The position numbers and the translations under genes were made by a program. A stretch of 64,000 nucleotides of DNA, taken from positions 21,153,322-21,217,321 of the forward strand of contig NC_081143.1 of the NCBI RefSeq assembly GCF_958295425.1, read 5' to 3'. The notes beneath the pieces were generated by a model. The model worked only from the letters and a program-made list of their open reading frames with translations, ran no database searches and was not told the origin of the DNA. This document shows positions 35,401 through 45,034 of the stretch, one piece after another. Within the stretch, counting starts at the first letter, position 1. Every line of letters begins with the position of its first letter. The stretch comes from Solea solea (lineage: Eukaryota; Chordata; Actinopteri; Pleuronectiformes; Soleidae).

Positions 35401-38400
35401 CTGTCATCACAACCATGTATTTGGACAAAACTAACCAGTGGGAAACTGTGGGCTTTCAGAAACGAAATGAAGCCCTCCAGCATATCAAGACTGGTGAGAT
35501 CACAAAGAAGATGTTTATTTTATTCCTCTCTGTGGCTGAAATTGTGTCAAAACAAACAGTGTAACAAACTACTCCTGTACAGATCGAGAGAGCTGCAATG
35601 ATGACACTGACACTAATTGAATTTGACAACGAGACACGTACTCAAACATCTTCTGCCTTTTAAACTAACAAAACCATCAGACATCAGACAAATATGCTCT
35701 AATCAAAGAAAAAAATATTCAGGGCTCCTTCAATGAAAGAGTCAGCTGAAAAGGACTCCTCCAACTGACATAAATGTATGATGCATGGACTGAATGGCAC
35801 TTGGTAAAAATAAAATGTGTGTTTTGTTTGCATCCAGGCTACAAGAATGAGCTCGCCTTCCAGAAACAAGATGGATCTTTTGCAGTGTGGACCAGGACTA
35901 AAAGTAGCACCTGGTGAGACGTTCAAATATAAATGAGCTGATATGTAAATGTTTCCACATCCTCGTCTATCTCTGACTGTGTGAGCATGGGTGTATTTTT
36001 CATGTGTTTAATGTAAGTTAACAGTCATCCACTCTCCTCTCTCTCAAAGGCTCACAGCTTATGTGGTCAAGGTGTTTGCCGTGTCCTACAACCTGGTGGA
36101 AATGCAGAAGAATGTGATCTGTGACGCTGTCAAGTTTCTGATTCTCAATGCACAGCAACCTGATGGCATGTTCAGAGAAGTCGGAAGGGTGATCCACAGA
36201 GAGATGATTGTGCGTGAACTCATTCCAGTGACATCATCTATGACAAAAAGCTCATTGAGATGAAAAAAGATTATGTCACACTTTTCAATTCAAATTGAAA
36301 CATTTTCTGTGTGCATGTGTGTGCAGAGTGATATGCGAGGCTCAGATTCAGATGCCTCCATGACGGCCTTCTGCCTCATCGCCATGCAGGAGTCACGCCA
36401 GCTATGTGCTGACACAGTTAGTGTGAGTACCTCACCTGCATGCATTGTATTACACCACTGTGATCACATACTCACTCCACATAAGTGATGGACCAAGCAG
36501 AGATTATTTGTTTTTCACCTAATGCACATAAAACAAAGGCAATAAGATATAAATTAAAGCTTGACTGACCTGCTGTTCACTTTTCACATTTGAGGAGCAG
36601 CCATTTGTTTGTTGTGTTGTTTAGTTGTGTTTTTGTTCAAGTGCCTGCCTCTCACCTCGCCCCCCATGTTTGCACTGCTTACTTGTTTATCTGTTCTCCT
36701 GTCACACTCAGTCCTCCCATCATTTCTCTGTTTCTTGTTTTCCTGATGTCCAGAGTCTGCCTGGAAGTATTGACAAAGCCGTGGCCTACCTGGAGAAGCG
36801 TTTGCCCAGACTCACCAACCCATATGCTGTAGCCATGTCATCATACGCTCTGGCCAACCAAGACAAACTGAACAGAGAGATCCTGTACAAGTTTGCTTCC
36901 CCAGGTGCAGTTACAGTTCTCCAATACAAGAGAAAAAATATTCTATGGTTCACACAATTTTTTTTCAGAAATATTAACCTCTATTAAAACAGTTTTTGAC
37001 ACTATTTTAATTGTCATAATATCTAAATTGGCCTTTAAAATCTGAGCGCTCATGTCTGCAGGTCAGAATGTGAGATGTAATATTCCATATCAGATGACAT
37101 TCGGCACAAGTTCTACCCCATAATAAAACAATGTTCTTTGCCTGTGTTTTTCTTACAGAGTTGTCCCACTGGAATGTTCCTAAAGGACGTGTTTATACAT
37201 TAGAGGCCACAGCTTATGCTCTTCTTGCTCTGGTCAAAGCCAAGGTGAGTCTTGGGAAGTTCACTCGGGGCCCAGGAGAATCTATTTCTTTAATATCCTT
37301 CCATATGTTTAAATTAGTGACTTTATCAGTGTAAAGTTATATTTTCCCAAACTTACTGATCTTTAATTCAAGCGCCACCTCTCATTTTGTTTAACATGTG
37401 CTTTCTTGAATATAAAGTATTCTTTACAATACTTTATATTAATTAAACATTATTCTCTTTGGTTAATTTGGTTAATTTACTACTGCAGACCTTTATATGG
37501 TGTGCTTCAAACCTTTTCTCACCTTCTGTTAATAAAGGCCTTTGAAGATGCTAGACCTATTGTGAGATGGTTCAACAAACAGCAGAAGGATGGTGGAGGC
37601 TATGGCTCAACTCAGGTAACAGGACATCCCAACTTGACCTCTAGCTCTTTTTTTTCTTACAAAACTACAAAACAGGTCAATGGACGTTTTATTACTGTTG
37701 TTTTTCTGTCCAGGCTACGATGATAGTGTACCAGGCTGTAGCAGAATACTGGGCTAATGCTAAAGAACCAGAGTATGATCTGAACGTGGACATCCATTTG
37801 CGTGGCAGGGCCAAGCCAGAGAAGATCAACTTCAACAGGAACAACCACCACACGACCAGAACATCAAAAGTGAGCGTGCACGCTCTGTCACACACTCTGT
37901 CAGTGGTTGTCATCAATCCTGTTTTTCTGATCATCTGGTTTCTTTTGTTTTTATTTTGCCCCTCACAGTTCAATGATATAAACCAGGATGTTAAAGTGAC
38001 TGCGACAGGAACTGGAGAAGCAACACTGAAGGTAAATAAAGCATGTTTCTGTTTTCAGTCATTTATGAATACATGTTCCTGTGTTAACAGATGGTGTCAC
38101 AGTATTACGCTCTGCCGATGGAAAACGAGAGTGACTGTCAGAAGTTTAACTTGTCAGTGGAGCTCATCCCAGGTCATTTTATGCCCTCTACCATTTGAAA
38201 ATGATTCTGCCCGGAACTTTTCTGCCATGACAAAAAATTACATGCTCATCTGGTTTCTTGCTTTTCCAGAGAAAATGGATGAGGATGAGGCGATATACAA
38301 ACTGAGAATAGAAGTTTTGTAAGTATGGCTCCGAAATGATGCTGGTTTAAAAGGTCCAGTGTGAAACATTTAAGAGGGCTCATTGACAAAAGTTCATATA

Positions 38401-41400
38401 TTACCCATCAGTATAAAATCACCTTTTTGCAGCCTTAGAAAAAGCCTTTTATATGTACTTAGGGCAAAGGCCTTGCTTTATGTTTTAGTTTCAACAGCAG
38501 CCCATAATTTCACATTTTGGAGTGAGAGATTGGTTAAACAGTTGTGAATGACTTCTCCCACATAAAGCCAATACATAACCTAACTACAAAAAAAGAAAGA
38601 AAAAACATTTAACATTAAGCAGTTGTCGTATGACTCGGCTCTACTCAGTTTGGAATCAGAAAAGTTGTTTTCCATTACTGTAGTATCTCCTCAACGTGGG
38701 CAGGGTCATCATAGCACAGCTGCATGAAACGCCTGTGACATCGTTTTATACACACAAACTAGTGACTTGTAAAGCAGTTGTTTTCCGTGTACTGAATCAT
38801 TAGAATCATTTAATTCAAAAGATGAATTCAGTACTTCCTCAGACTCTGTCACTGAACTAAAATACAGCTGAACAGTTTGTGATTCTGCTCATGATCGCCA
38901 GCTTTCAGCAGTGCTATCACTTCTGTTAAATATTGAGATTTTAGAAATGTCCTTGCTAAATGTTGGAGATTAACACGTTTTCAGTGAAGAGTCGAGTTGA
39001 GCTGAGTCATGCTAAAACTGTACAATGAAGCGCACCAAAGAAATGAGAGCGTTGTGAATGAGTGTGTACATTCTTTGTGGTATTCATCAGCCACAGTAGT
39101 TTCCTGATGTGACTCGGATGTCAGTAATTCTTACACACTGGACCTTTAATGCTTTATTACTTCACGTCTTTCTCAACACGATTGTGTTCTTCATATTTTT
39201 CAATTAAATGTGTCCATTTATTGCACAGATATAAGGACAAGGATCACGATGCAACTATGTCAATCTTGGATATTGGCTTACTAACCGGCTTCACTGTCAA
39301 CACAAATGACCTGGACTTAGTAAGATTTTTACACACACACACTCACTTACAATTCAAAGGTCAATGAACATGAAAAAACAAGATGTTCATGGCTTTCAAA
39401 GGTCTCTGACTCTGTATGCTTGTGTCTAGTTGGCCAAAGGACGCGCCCGTACCATTGCAAAATATGAGATGGACACAGTTCTGTCAGAGAGAGGTTCACT
39501 GATCATCTACCTGGACAAGGTAAGACATTAGACAATAGGAGTGAAAAAATAGAAAAAGCAATACAAAATGTAATTAAGATTATTAAAAATCAATGTGTTT
39601 TGCAATCCAGGGTTTTAAAAGACATTTTTCAATTTTATTTGAACATTTGTACCGTGTCAGAATCTCTCGGCATTGCATTATTATTTAAATGAGTAGGCAA
39701 AGCTAAGAAACACTTATTTTCTACTTGGCTTCTTTGTATTTTTTTTTATTATTATTATTAGCAGGGGCAGTTAAATATAGCAGTTAACTTAAATGTACAA
39801 ATTCCAAACTGCTGTCCAATTCAGTTCAGCTAAATATCAGACTGATTGACCGTCACGTGATGTGCATTGATTTTGGAAATATCTTCCATGGGTTATTGTC
39901 TTAAGAAAATGTATCATTCAAATTAGGTTTGAGGAAAATAAGGTTGTAATTATTGATACTAGTGACTTACTATACTTGTAGAATCACAATAAATCACAAT
40001 GGCAACTTTTAAATTGAATCAGCACCCGAGTATTGTGATAAAAGCATATTGTCCCAGACCTCTCAGACAACCTCACTTCTCATCTTTGCTTTACATTTCT
40101 CCACAGGTTTCTCACACACGATCAGATGAGATCACTTTTAGGATCCACCAGACTCTGAAAGTGGGCGTCATGCAACCAGCGGCTGTGTCTGTCTATGAAT
40201 ATTATGACCGTAAGCCTTAAAGACACTTGGATAGATCTGGATAGAGAGTACATAGACAGATTAGCAGTGTTAACAGTGTTGGATTGAATGCACATTTCAT
40301 CAATGGGTGTCTTTATCGTTGCAGAAACACAATGTGTGAAATTCTACCATCCAGAGAGGAAAGCTGGGCAGCTGCTGAGGCTCTGTAGAGATGGAGAATG
40401 CACATGTGCTGAAGGTAAACACTATAGTGTCTCTCTGAAGATGCAGCTGAAAGTACTGAAGGAACTCATAATAACTACTAATATCATGCTTCATTAAAGA
40501 ACTGATCATTCTGCCGTTTACAACGTCACCTCCTCATCCTCTAAATACTCGCCCTCAGAAACACTAGACACTGTCATGATCTCCACTTCCACGGTCACAC
40601 ACACGATGTCCAGATCTACATTCCTACCAAATCAGTCACCTCTGCCACACACTCCACTAGGAGGATAGGTTTTTCACATTTTGGTCAGTAGTAAAGCTCT
40701 GACAATGCCACCCTGTAGATGTTAACCCCCAAAGAAAGTATTTCATCTGCAGATGAAAAAGATCAAAACTACCTACATAAGGGCACAAAGGTTTATTATA
40801 CCAAGGCAAGGAACCAGAGACGTGGTTCCATCCAACAATAATCTTTATTCCAATTGAACATGTAAAATTAAAACGCCATATAATAACTATAATAGGAGTA
40901 GGAATCTGTAGGGCAGAGGCTTACCAGTGGTGAGGAGGGCTAAGGAGGGAGGAGATCCAGAGGGAGTCACCCTCATTCACAACATGTACACTCACATTCA
41001 CACACATGCCAGAACGCGGCACACAAGATGGAGGGCAGACTGTATATTTCTCACCTTTTCTCCCACTGTCAGCAACTGCCCTCTCTCTCTCACCCCACAC
41101 ATCCACAGCGTAGGTTTAGTCTTTGTCAATAACCTCTAATCATTCATGAAAAGTCCTAAATAAACTACACAACGCCGCAGCATGCCTCCTCACTCACATC
41201 CACTCTTGTGATCATTTCATTACACACACTGGCTCTCTGTACCATATCATATTCAATTCCAAATCATTCTTCTCACCTATAAAGCCCCCCATAATCAGGG
41301 CCCCCTCATGCCTCTTCAACATGCTCCACCAACATTGCACAGCGCTGAACCTGGAGTGACAGAGACTTTTCCATCGCTGTCTCCTCCCTCTGAAATCCTG

Positions 41401-42764
41401 ATGCTGATTCACACCAATTTAAACACCCATTCACACAATCATACAGTGCATCTACAGTATGAGACACATTAGCATGTACTTATGTTATTGTTTGTATCTT
41501 TCCTGTGCGTCTGCTGTTTATTTCCAGAGAACTGCAGCATGCAGAAGAAGGGTAAAATCAGCACTGAGGTGCGCACAGCTAAATTCACTGAGACTTCACC
41601 CACCAGCAAAATAGTTTTTGGTAAGACTGAGTGTGAATGATCTGCATTATTTTAACTATAAATGACCAGAATGTTTGTATAAGAAGAGGTTCATAATCAT
41701 CATCTGCCACTTATCTGTCCTCAGCTTACAAAGTGAGACTGGAAGAATTCATCGATGGTTTGACTGCTGATATTTACACAATGCAGATAATGGAAGTGAT
41801 CAAAGACGGTGGGTGTGAACAGCCTCAAATGTATCACATTATACATGAGGGGTTTAAATCCCCTCATCTTCTTCTTGGCTAAAAGTAAAGCCATTTTCAA
41901 CTTATCCTTTTGAATCCATTTGGGAGATATGGGAAAATGATAATCATGTTTTACACTAATGCTTAAGATGTGTGTTTGATCCAGAATTCTCTTCTTTCTC
42001 TTCTGGTGTATTTAAAAAAACAGGAACTCATGATGTTGGTCCTCTGGGTAAACTACGCAAATTCCTCAGTTACCCTCACTGCAGGGAGGCTGTAGATCTG
42101 GTTAAAGGCAAAACGTATCTCATCATGGGCACATCAGAGGATATTCACAAGGACCAACCGTAAGTTTTTTGTGTGATCAAATGTGTTCTTTATACTCCTG
42201 TTCTATCAATGAGTGTCATACTAAACAAACTGTGGTGGTTAGAGCTTGTGTCAGCCGGCAACATTATCATGCTGCACACCAGATGTGATTTGGATGACTA
42301 CAAACACCAATAAGGGCCCACAACACGTTTCAGAAGTCAATTATATTGCTCTGTAGTTTGATGGTATAAATGCTTCTTGCCTCTGCCCAACCCTGTGCTG
42401 CTGCTGTATACACAGGTGCAGCATATACACATTAAATGCCACATTAAACTTTTTTAATGTAAAAAAAAAAAAAGAGTAAATGACATCAACAAAAATCTCC
42501 TGAATCTTTAAGTCTATACGTGTTGCTACAAATATTTTTCTTCATATATTCTTTTGTTTGTTTATTTTTTTTGTGGGAGGACTTCCCACTGTCTTCTTAC
42601 AGTGTGCATACCAGCATCCATGTGATTGCTTCTCTCCCCACAGGGATCAGTATGTGCTCAGCGAGGGAACCTGGATCGAGTACTGGCCCACAGACGCAGA
42701 GTGTGGAACAGATGAACACAGGCCAACATGTTTGGGCCTGGAGGGGTTGGTCGCCGTGTATTAG
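20261..42764 (+). CDS. c3: Complement component C3, copy B, lacking the C3a exon
   Basis: This is a complete C3 gene except that the anaphylatoxin exon E19 is missing. Exons are E1 20261-20263 (putative), E2 20803-20876, E3 25109-25304, E4 25552-25714, E5 25885-25979, E6 26584-26672, E7 27041-27123, E8 27221-27308, E9 27434-27536, E10 28833-28953, E11 29046-29158, E12 29292-29438, E13 30395-30494, E14 30609-30700, E15 30784-30975, E16 31121-31267, E17 31448-31577, E18 32014-32061, E20 32270-32390, and E21-E44 in the sub-entries. I summed 4,710 coding bases, giving 1,569 residues plus stop, against about 1,660 for human C3. Phases join at every junction, including E18 to E20. The thioester (Cys927) and catalytic His (His1043) are present. 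Secretory C3-like effector that can probably bind targets but cannot release C3a. Confidence 0.93.
21029..21820. mobile_element. Inverted-repeat element 1 in spacer/intron of copy B
   Basis: Left end tggccgtttctcaatact; right end tattgagaaacggcca, its inverse. The body contains roughly 100-bp tandem units (21,031-21,270) and an AT-rich core (21,338-21,548). No transposase frame is seen. It sits in the intron between E2 and E3. Confidence 0.6.
21031..21270. repeat. Tandem repeat, units of about 95-115 bp
   Basis: Two units and a partial third built on tctcaatactctagtacgc, agtatgtactagcttacttg and gccaagtacgggagtacaca. It lies at the left of element 1. Confidence 0.8.
21951..22173. mobile_element. 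Inverted-repeat element 2, short relative of element 1
   Basis: Left end tggccatttctcaatatcc; right end gtattgagataatggcca. The same AT-rich core as in element 1 is present in the opposite orientation (21,993-22,150). It looks like an internally deleted derivative. Confidence 0.6.
22174..23400. other. A-rich unique sequence in copy B intron
   Basis: AT-rich, with long A-rich stretches (22,740-23,050). I see no gene or recognised repeat. The end (23,050-23,180) turns CpG-richer, approaching the promoter-like patch. Confidence 0.4.
23427..23660 (-). promoter_or_regulatory. CpG-rich ETS/CRE promoter-like segment inside copy B intron
   Basis: A GC- and CpG-rich patch contains CCGGAAGTGACG (23585-23596), a classic ETS plus CRE-like promoter pairing. 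On the minus strand it is followed by a GTGAGT donor (exon edge at 23566), then a pyrimidine-tract acceptor and a 55-base candidate exon (23427-23481) ending in a perfect GTAAGT donor. Transcription from here would run antisense to B and toward gene A. No protein is recognised. Confidence 0.3.
23661..24762. other. Unique-looking insert in copy B intron 2, no recognised gene
   Basis: This part of the inserted block has no counterpart in copy C. A second CpG-containing patch lies at about 24,110-24,290, with an ATG-led stretch ending at a GTGAGT donor near 24,278. I do not recognise a product. Similarity to copy C intron resumes at about 24,763. Confidence 0.3.
26343..26388. repeat. CA microsatellite, copy B intron before E6
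   Basis: Imperfect CA run (acacacacaaacgcacac...). There is no comparable run in copy C here. Confidence 0.8.
26995..27037. repeat. GT microsatellite abutting E7 acceptor, copy B
   Basis: (GT)n followed by gcgcgcgtgcag, directly against E7 (27041). It is the same layout as in A and C. Confidence 0.9.
27990..28146 (+). mobile_element. tRNA-like SINE unit 2, copy B
   Basis: Mirror of 13840-13996 with A- and B-box-like motifs. Confidence 0.5.
29538..29690 (+). mobile_element. tRNA-like SINE unit 1, copy B
   Basis: Mirror of 12293-12445, in the intron between E12 and E13. It is absent from copy C, where the same intron carries other repeats. Confidence 0.5.
29693..30330 (+). mobile_element. 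hAT-like element, copy B intron
   Basis: Mirror of the element at 11619-12290. Its outer 30-60 bp differ from A (gagtaattgagggtaaaagtg), so the terminus appears trimmed. Confidence 0.45.
32014..32390 (+). other. Copy B E18 joined directly to E20; C3a exon absent
   Basis: E18 (32014-32061) reads [16 protein letters not shown] and ends with donor A/GTAAGG. The next acceptor, TCTCTCTAG at 32261-32269, opens E20 ([20 protein letters not shown]). The intron between is only 208 bp. Matching it to copy A shows that the block corresponding to A 9497-9772 is gone, with the B junction at about 32214-32218 and roughly 3 bp of filler. Because C3a is a phase 1-1 exon, E18 to E20 stays in frame. The predicted chain runs [14 protein letters not shown], so the normal LxxAR/S convertase site is also missing. 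Confidence 0.93.
32400..32448. repeat. CA microsatellite, copy B intron after E20
   Basis: About 24 CA units beginning ten bases after the E20 donor. Confidence 0.9.
32496..35101 (+). other. Copy B E21-E25: MG6 alpha part, MG7, CUB start
   Basis: Exons are E21 32496-32584, E22 32956-33095, E23 33526-33738, E24 34847-34910 and E25 35012-35101. [12 protein letters not shown] keeps the alpha-chain Cys that bridges to the beta chain. [20 protein letters not shown] is an MG7 signature. [12 protein letters not shown] in E23 keeps the Cys that pairs with the C-terminal anchor in human C3. E25 reads [11 protein letters not shown] where A has [11 protein letters not shown]. Confidence 0.9.
33908..34100 (+). 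mobile_element. Fish SINE-like repeat, copy B intron
   Basis: Mirror copy of 7640-7830, in the intron between E23 and E24. Confidence 0.5.
35290..35493 (+). other. Copy B E26: thioester exon (GCGEQN)
   Basis: The exon encodes [20 protein letters not shown], with the GCGEQ codons at 35364-35378 (Gly926 to Gln930 of the predicted protein). It is identical in sequence to the corresponding exon of copy A at the protein level. Together with His1043 this is the full covalent-binding chemistry of C3, so loss of C3a has not been accompanied by loss of the opsonic active site. Confidence 0.95.
35838..38031 (+). other. Copy B E27-E34: thioester domain body and CUB
   Basis: Exons are E27 35838-35913, E28 36050-36209, E29 36327-36422, E30 36754-36904, E31 37159-37244, E32 37538-37615, E33 37714-37869 and E34 37969-38031. 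The catalytic His codon is CAC at 36195-36197 (RVIHREMI). Cys residues in VICDAVKFL and QLCADTVS are kept. E30 reads [20 protein letters not shown], close to the matching helix in known C3 proteins. Confidence 0.92.
38347..39149. mobile_element. TTAA-flanked inverted-repeat element in copy B intron
   Basis: Inverted-arm partner of the element at 2566-3368, in the same intron (between E36 and E37). Its presence in both arms dates the insertion before the A/B duplication. Confidence 0.65.
41160..41440 (+). mobile_element. LINE reverse-transcriptase relic, copy B intron
   Basis: Mirror of the relic at 275-555 in the intron between E40 and E41. It is decayed and not coding. Confidence 0.4.
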
Positions 42765-43160
42765 TAGAGCAACTCCAGAAAAGGAACTTTCCTTTTCTCC
42801 TTTTTTTTTGTATTTTAGCATTTTTTATCATGCAACTCTTATAAGATCAAGGTTCAATGTGTCTTCATTATCCCTGAGGGGAAATTTGGGTTACAGCTAG
42901 CATTCCCATATTTACACATATGACATATAAAATAATTAGTACCACATCACAAGTAACAATATTAAACACAACAATAGAACAAGTGTGATATTTGATTCAC
43001 TATTAAAGAGACTGATTGCCTGGCAATTTTACTGCACACTTTCACAATGCCCCTTAGGCATTTTTTGTTTACTTAAAAGAAGGTGACCCTTTAAAGAAAG
43101 TAATGTAAGAGATTGAAACGCTGTGACACTGTGGAATAAACAATAAAGTCTTCATCTAAA
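42765..43160 (+). other. Copy B 3' untranslated region with poly(A) signals
   Basis: After the TAG stop (a second TAG follows at once) the sequence is AT-rich and non-coding. Two overlapping-range AATAAA signals lie at 43135-43140 and 43142-43147, giving a 3' UTR of about 390-400 bases. This is the natural end of the gene. Confidence 0.7.
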
Positions 43161-44786
43161 TGTCTGCATCACTTTTTTTTGTTATTTAGATGAATGCACA
43201 TTATTTAAACTTATCACTACTGTGTGGGGGACAGAAATGTTCACTTTTGTTGGTAGTGATTCACTGTTTGATTAATGTATAGCACTATTTCAGAATTGAT
43301 ATTGTTATATTTATATATTATACTGTGTGATATTAACACTGCACTTTATCCACCTGATGCTGCAGCATAAAACCAACAACAGTGAACCTGCAGGAGCTCA
43401 ATGCACTTCTAGAATCTTCTAGAGTTTCTGACAAATATAATCACTTTAAAAAACACTTCAAAATCGTCCTGAAAGATTCTCAGCTTCTCTGGATAATAAA
43501 CACCAAGAAACTCATGACAAACAATCAACCTTAAAATTTAATTTGTCTTTTCATGACAGGTCTGAAATTTGGAATTTAAAATAATTGTGGGACAAGGACA
43601 GTTTATTATGATATTAAGTGCTTTGATACATGTCACAAGGAATGTTGTTTTATATGTAGGTTTATATAAAGCAGTTGTAGTACTATTAACATGCCATAAG
43701 TGATTCAGAAATGTCCTGTCTAAACCTGTAACTTGACTATCTGCTCTTGGTCTCTCTTCTTTCTGTCCCCCACCTCTCCTCTGTCCCCCATTTTTTCCCT
43801 TTCACCCCAACCAGCTGAAGCAAATGGACACCCATTTTTCAGTCTGGTTCTGTCAGATATTTCTTCATGTTAATACAGCCAATGAAATGATGCCAGTGGG
43901 CCTGTACTGCCCAGAGTGTCCTAGAGCACCTGCCTCAAGGTGAACCCCTGGAGTCAATACTTAGCCAAAGTTGAAATTGGGAGTCTATGCAAAGCAGTAT
44001 ATATTTATTTCTGGTGTCCAGTTTCCATTCATGGAGTGTGAGTGTATAACGAGAAAGGAAGTGTCCATCCTTTCCCCAATGTTCATTGTTAATTGATGCT
44101 CGTTAAGTATATTTCTTAGCATGATATGTTTATGTGTGTGTTTTAGTTTTGTGTCTGATAATAAGTGAGTTAATGTTGTGCTGTTTGGACCACAGCATTG
44201 CTAGTGTTGTGTGCGTACATCGGATAAAATCCTTTTAAATGCATGTGTGAAGTTTCCATTGTGTAGTTTTCTGCTTTGGCCACAAGATGGTGCCATTGCA
44301 TTGTATAACCTAGGGAGATTACCTTCCTTGCTGTAGTTTCTGTTGATATGTGGATATTGATGTCTAAGAATATTTGTTTGTTTTTCTTTCCTTTTCTTTG
44401 ACTGAGGAATGATAAGCCTAATGGTGAGTTTGTGTTGTTAGACTGCTGTCACTCCTGAGCAGATATAAACATGCTGGACTAAACATGACTCCTTCATTCC
44501 TGCATTCTGACAGATGCACTGTTTTGTTTAGTGCAAAAACCTCAACGATCCAGTGCTTTCTACTTTCTCCTCATAGTCTCTGTCCACAGGTCACTGAAGT
44601 GAAACTGACCCAGCCTTGACTCCTGCCAGTCATTGAGACATCAACGACCAATACTCTCCTAGAAGGAAGACTGAAGTGTCAGAATCCTCCTCTTCTAACT
44701 CCTCCTTGAAACCCTCAGCGTCACCATCATCACAGAGGAAAAAATGAAAGAAAGAAAAAAATAATAAAACAGCATGAATTGTGAGA

Positions 44787-45034
44787 ATAAAGTCAGAATT
44801 CTGAGGAGTGCCCGAATACTCTTCTGTATACTGTGGATAACAGACATGAAGGTACTTTCTGTTAGCAGATTTGAACATTATAGTTCTCTTGATATTGTGC
44901 TTATAGATACCGTCTGTATATATATTTTTAAGAATATTTGTGTCATCATGAATTGCTGTTCCATTAAAACTATTTTGCCAGCTTACTTTGTTGCAGAGTT
45001 ACGTAGGTCAAGGTTAAATTACACAATCTCTCAT
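44787..45034 (+). repeat. Direct duplicate, left copy
   Basis: aataaagtcagaattctgag ... ttgcagagttacgtaggtca ... acacaatctc. It matches 46,931-47,065, which lacks about 110 bp of the interior. Confidence 0.8.

Larger units (their letters stand above)
25030..41714 (+). repeat. Right arm of giant inverted repeat (copy B)
   Basis: Mirror of 1-17,460. Shared non-coding insertions (TTAA-flanked element, SINE-like units, hAT-like end, LINE relic) prove that the arms descend from one duplicated block and not from convergent exons alone. The largest differences are the lost C3a block, a roughly 50 bp intronic deletion near 27,857 and shorter microsatellites in this arm. Confidence 0.93.
38091..42764 (+). 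other. Copy B E35-E44: MG8, anchor, C345C domain and stop
   Basis: Exons are E35 38091-38172, E36 38270-38318, E37 39229-39319, E38 39430-39519, E39 40107-40209, E40 40325-40414, E41 41528-41620, E42 41725-41808, E43 42024-42159 and E44 42644-42764. E40/E41 give [13 protein letters not shown], and E43 has [20 protein letters not shown], the C345C core. E44 reads [20 protein letters not shown] and ends [10 protein letters not shown] with stop TAG at 42762-42764. The C-terminal FGC segment typical of C3 is absent, and so is its usual partner Cys in E41 (TAKFTETSP where human has KACEPG). The human 1389-1458 pair in MG8 is missing too. Confidence 0.92.

Noticed and set aside
37720..38322. A 200-codon open frame, the longest in the window
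   Set aside because: It is readthrough from C3 exon E33 across introns into E34 and beyond; splice sites and the match to copy A show separate exons.
44630..44878. Minus-strand open frame with an acidic tail
   Set aside because: It is short and low-complexity, with no recognised family and no convincing exon partners.
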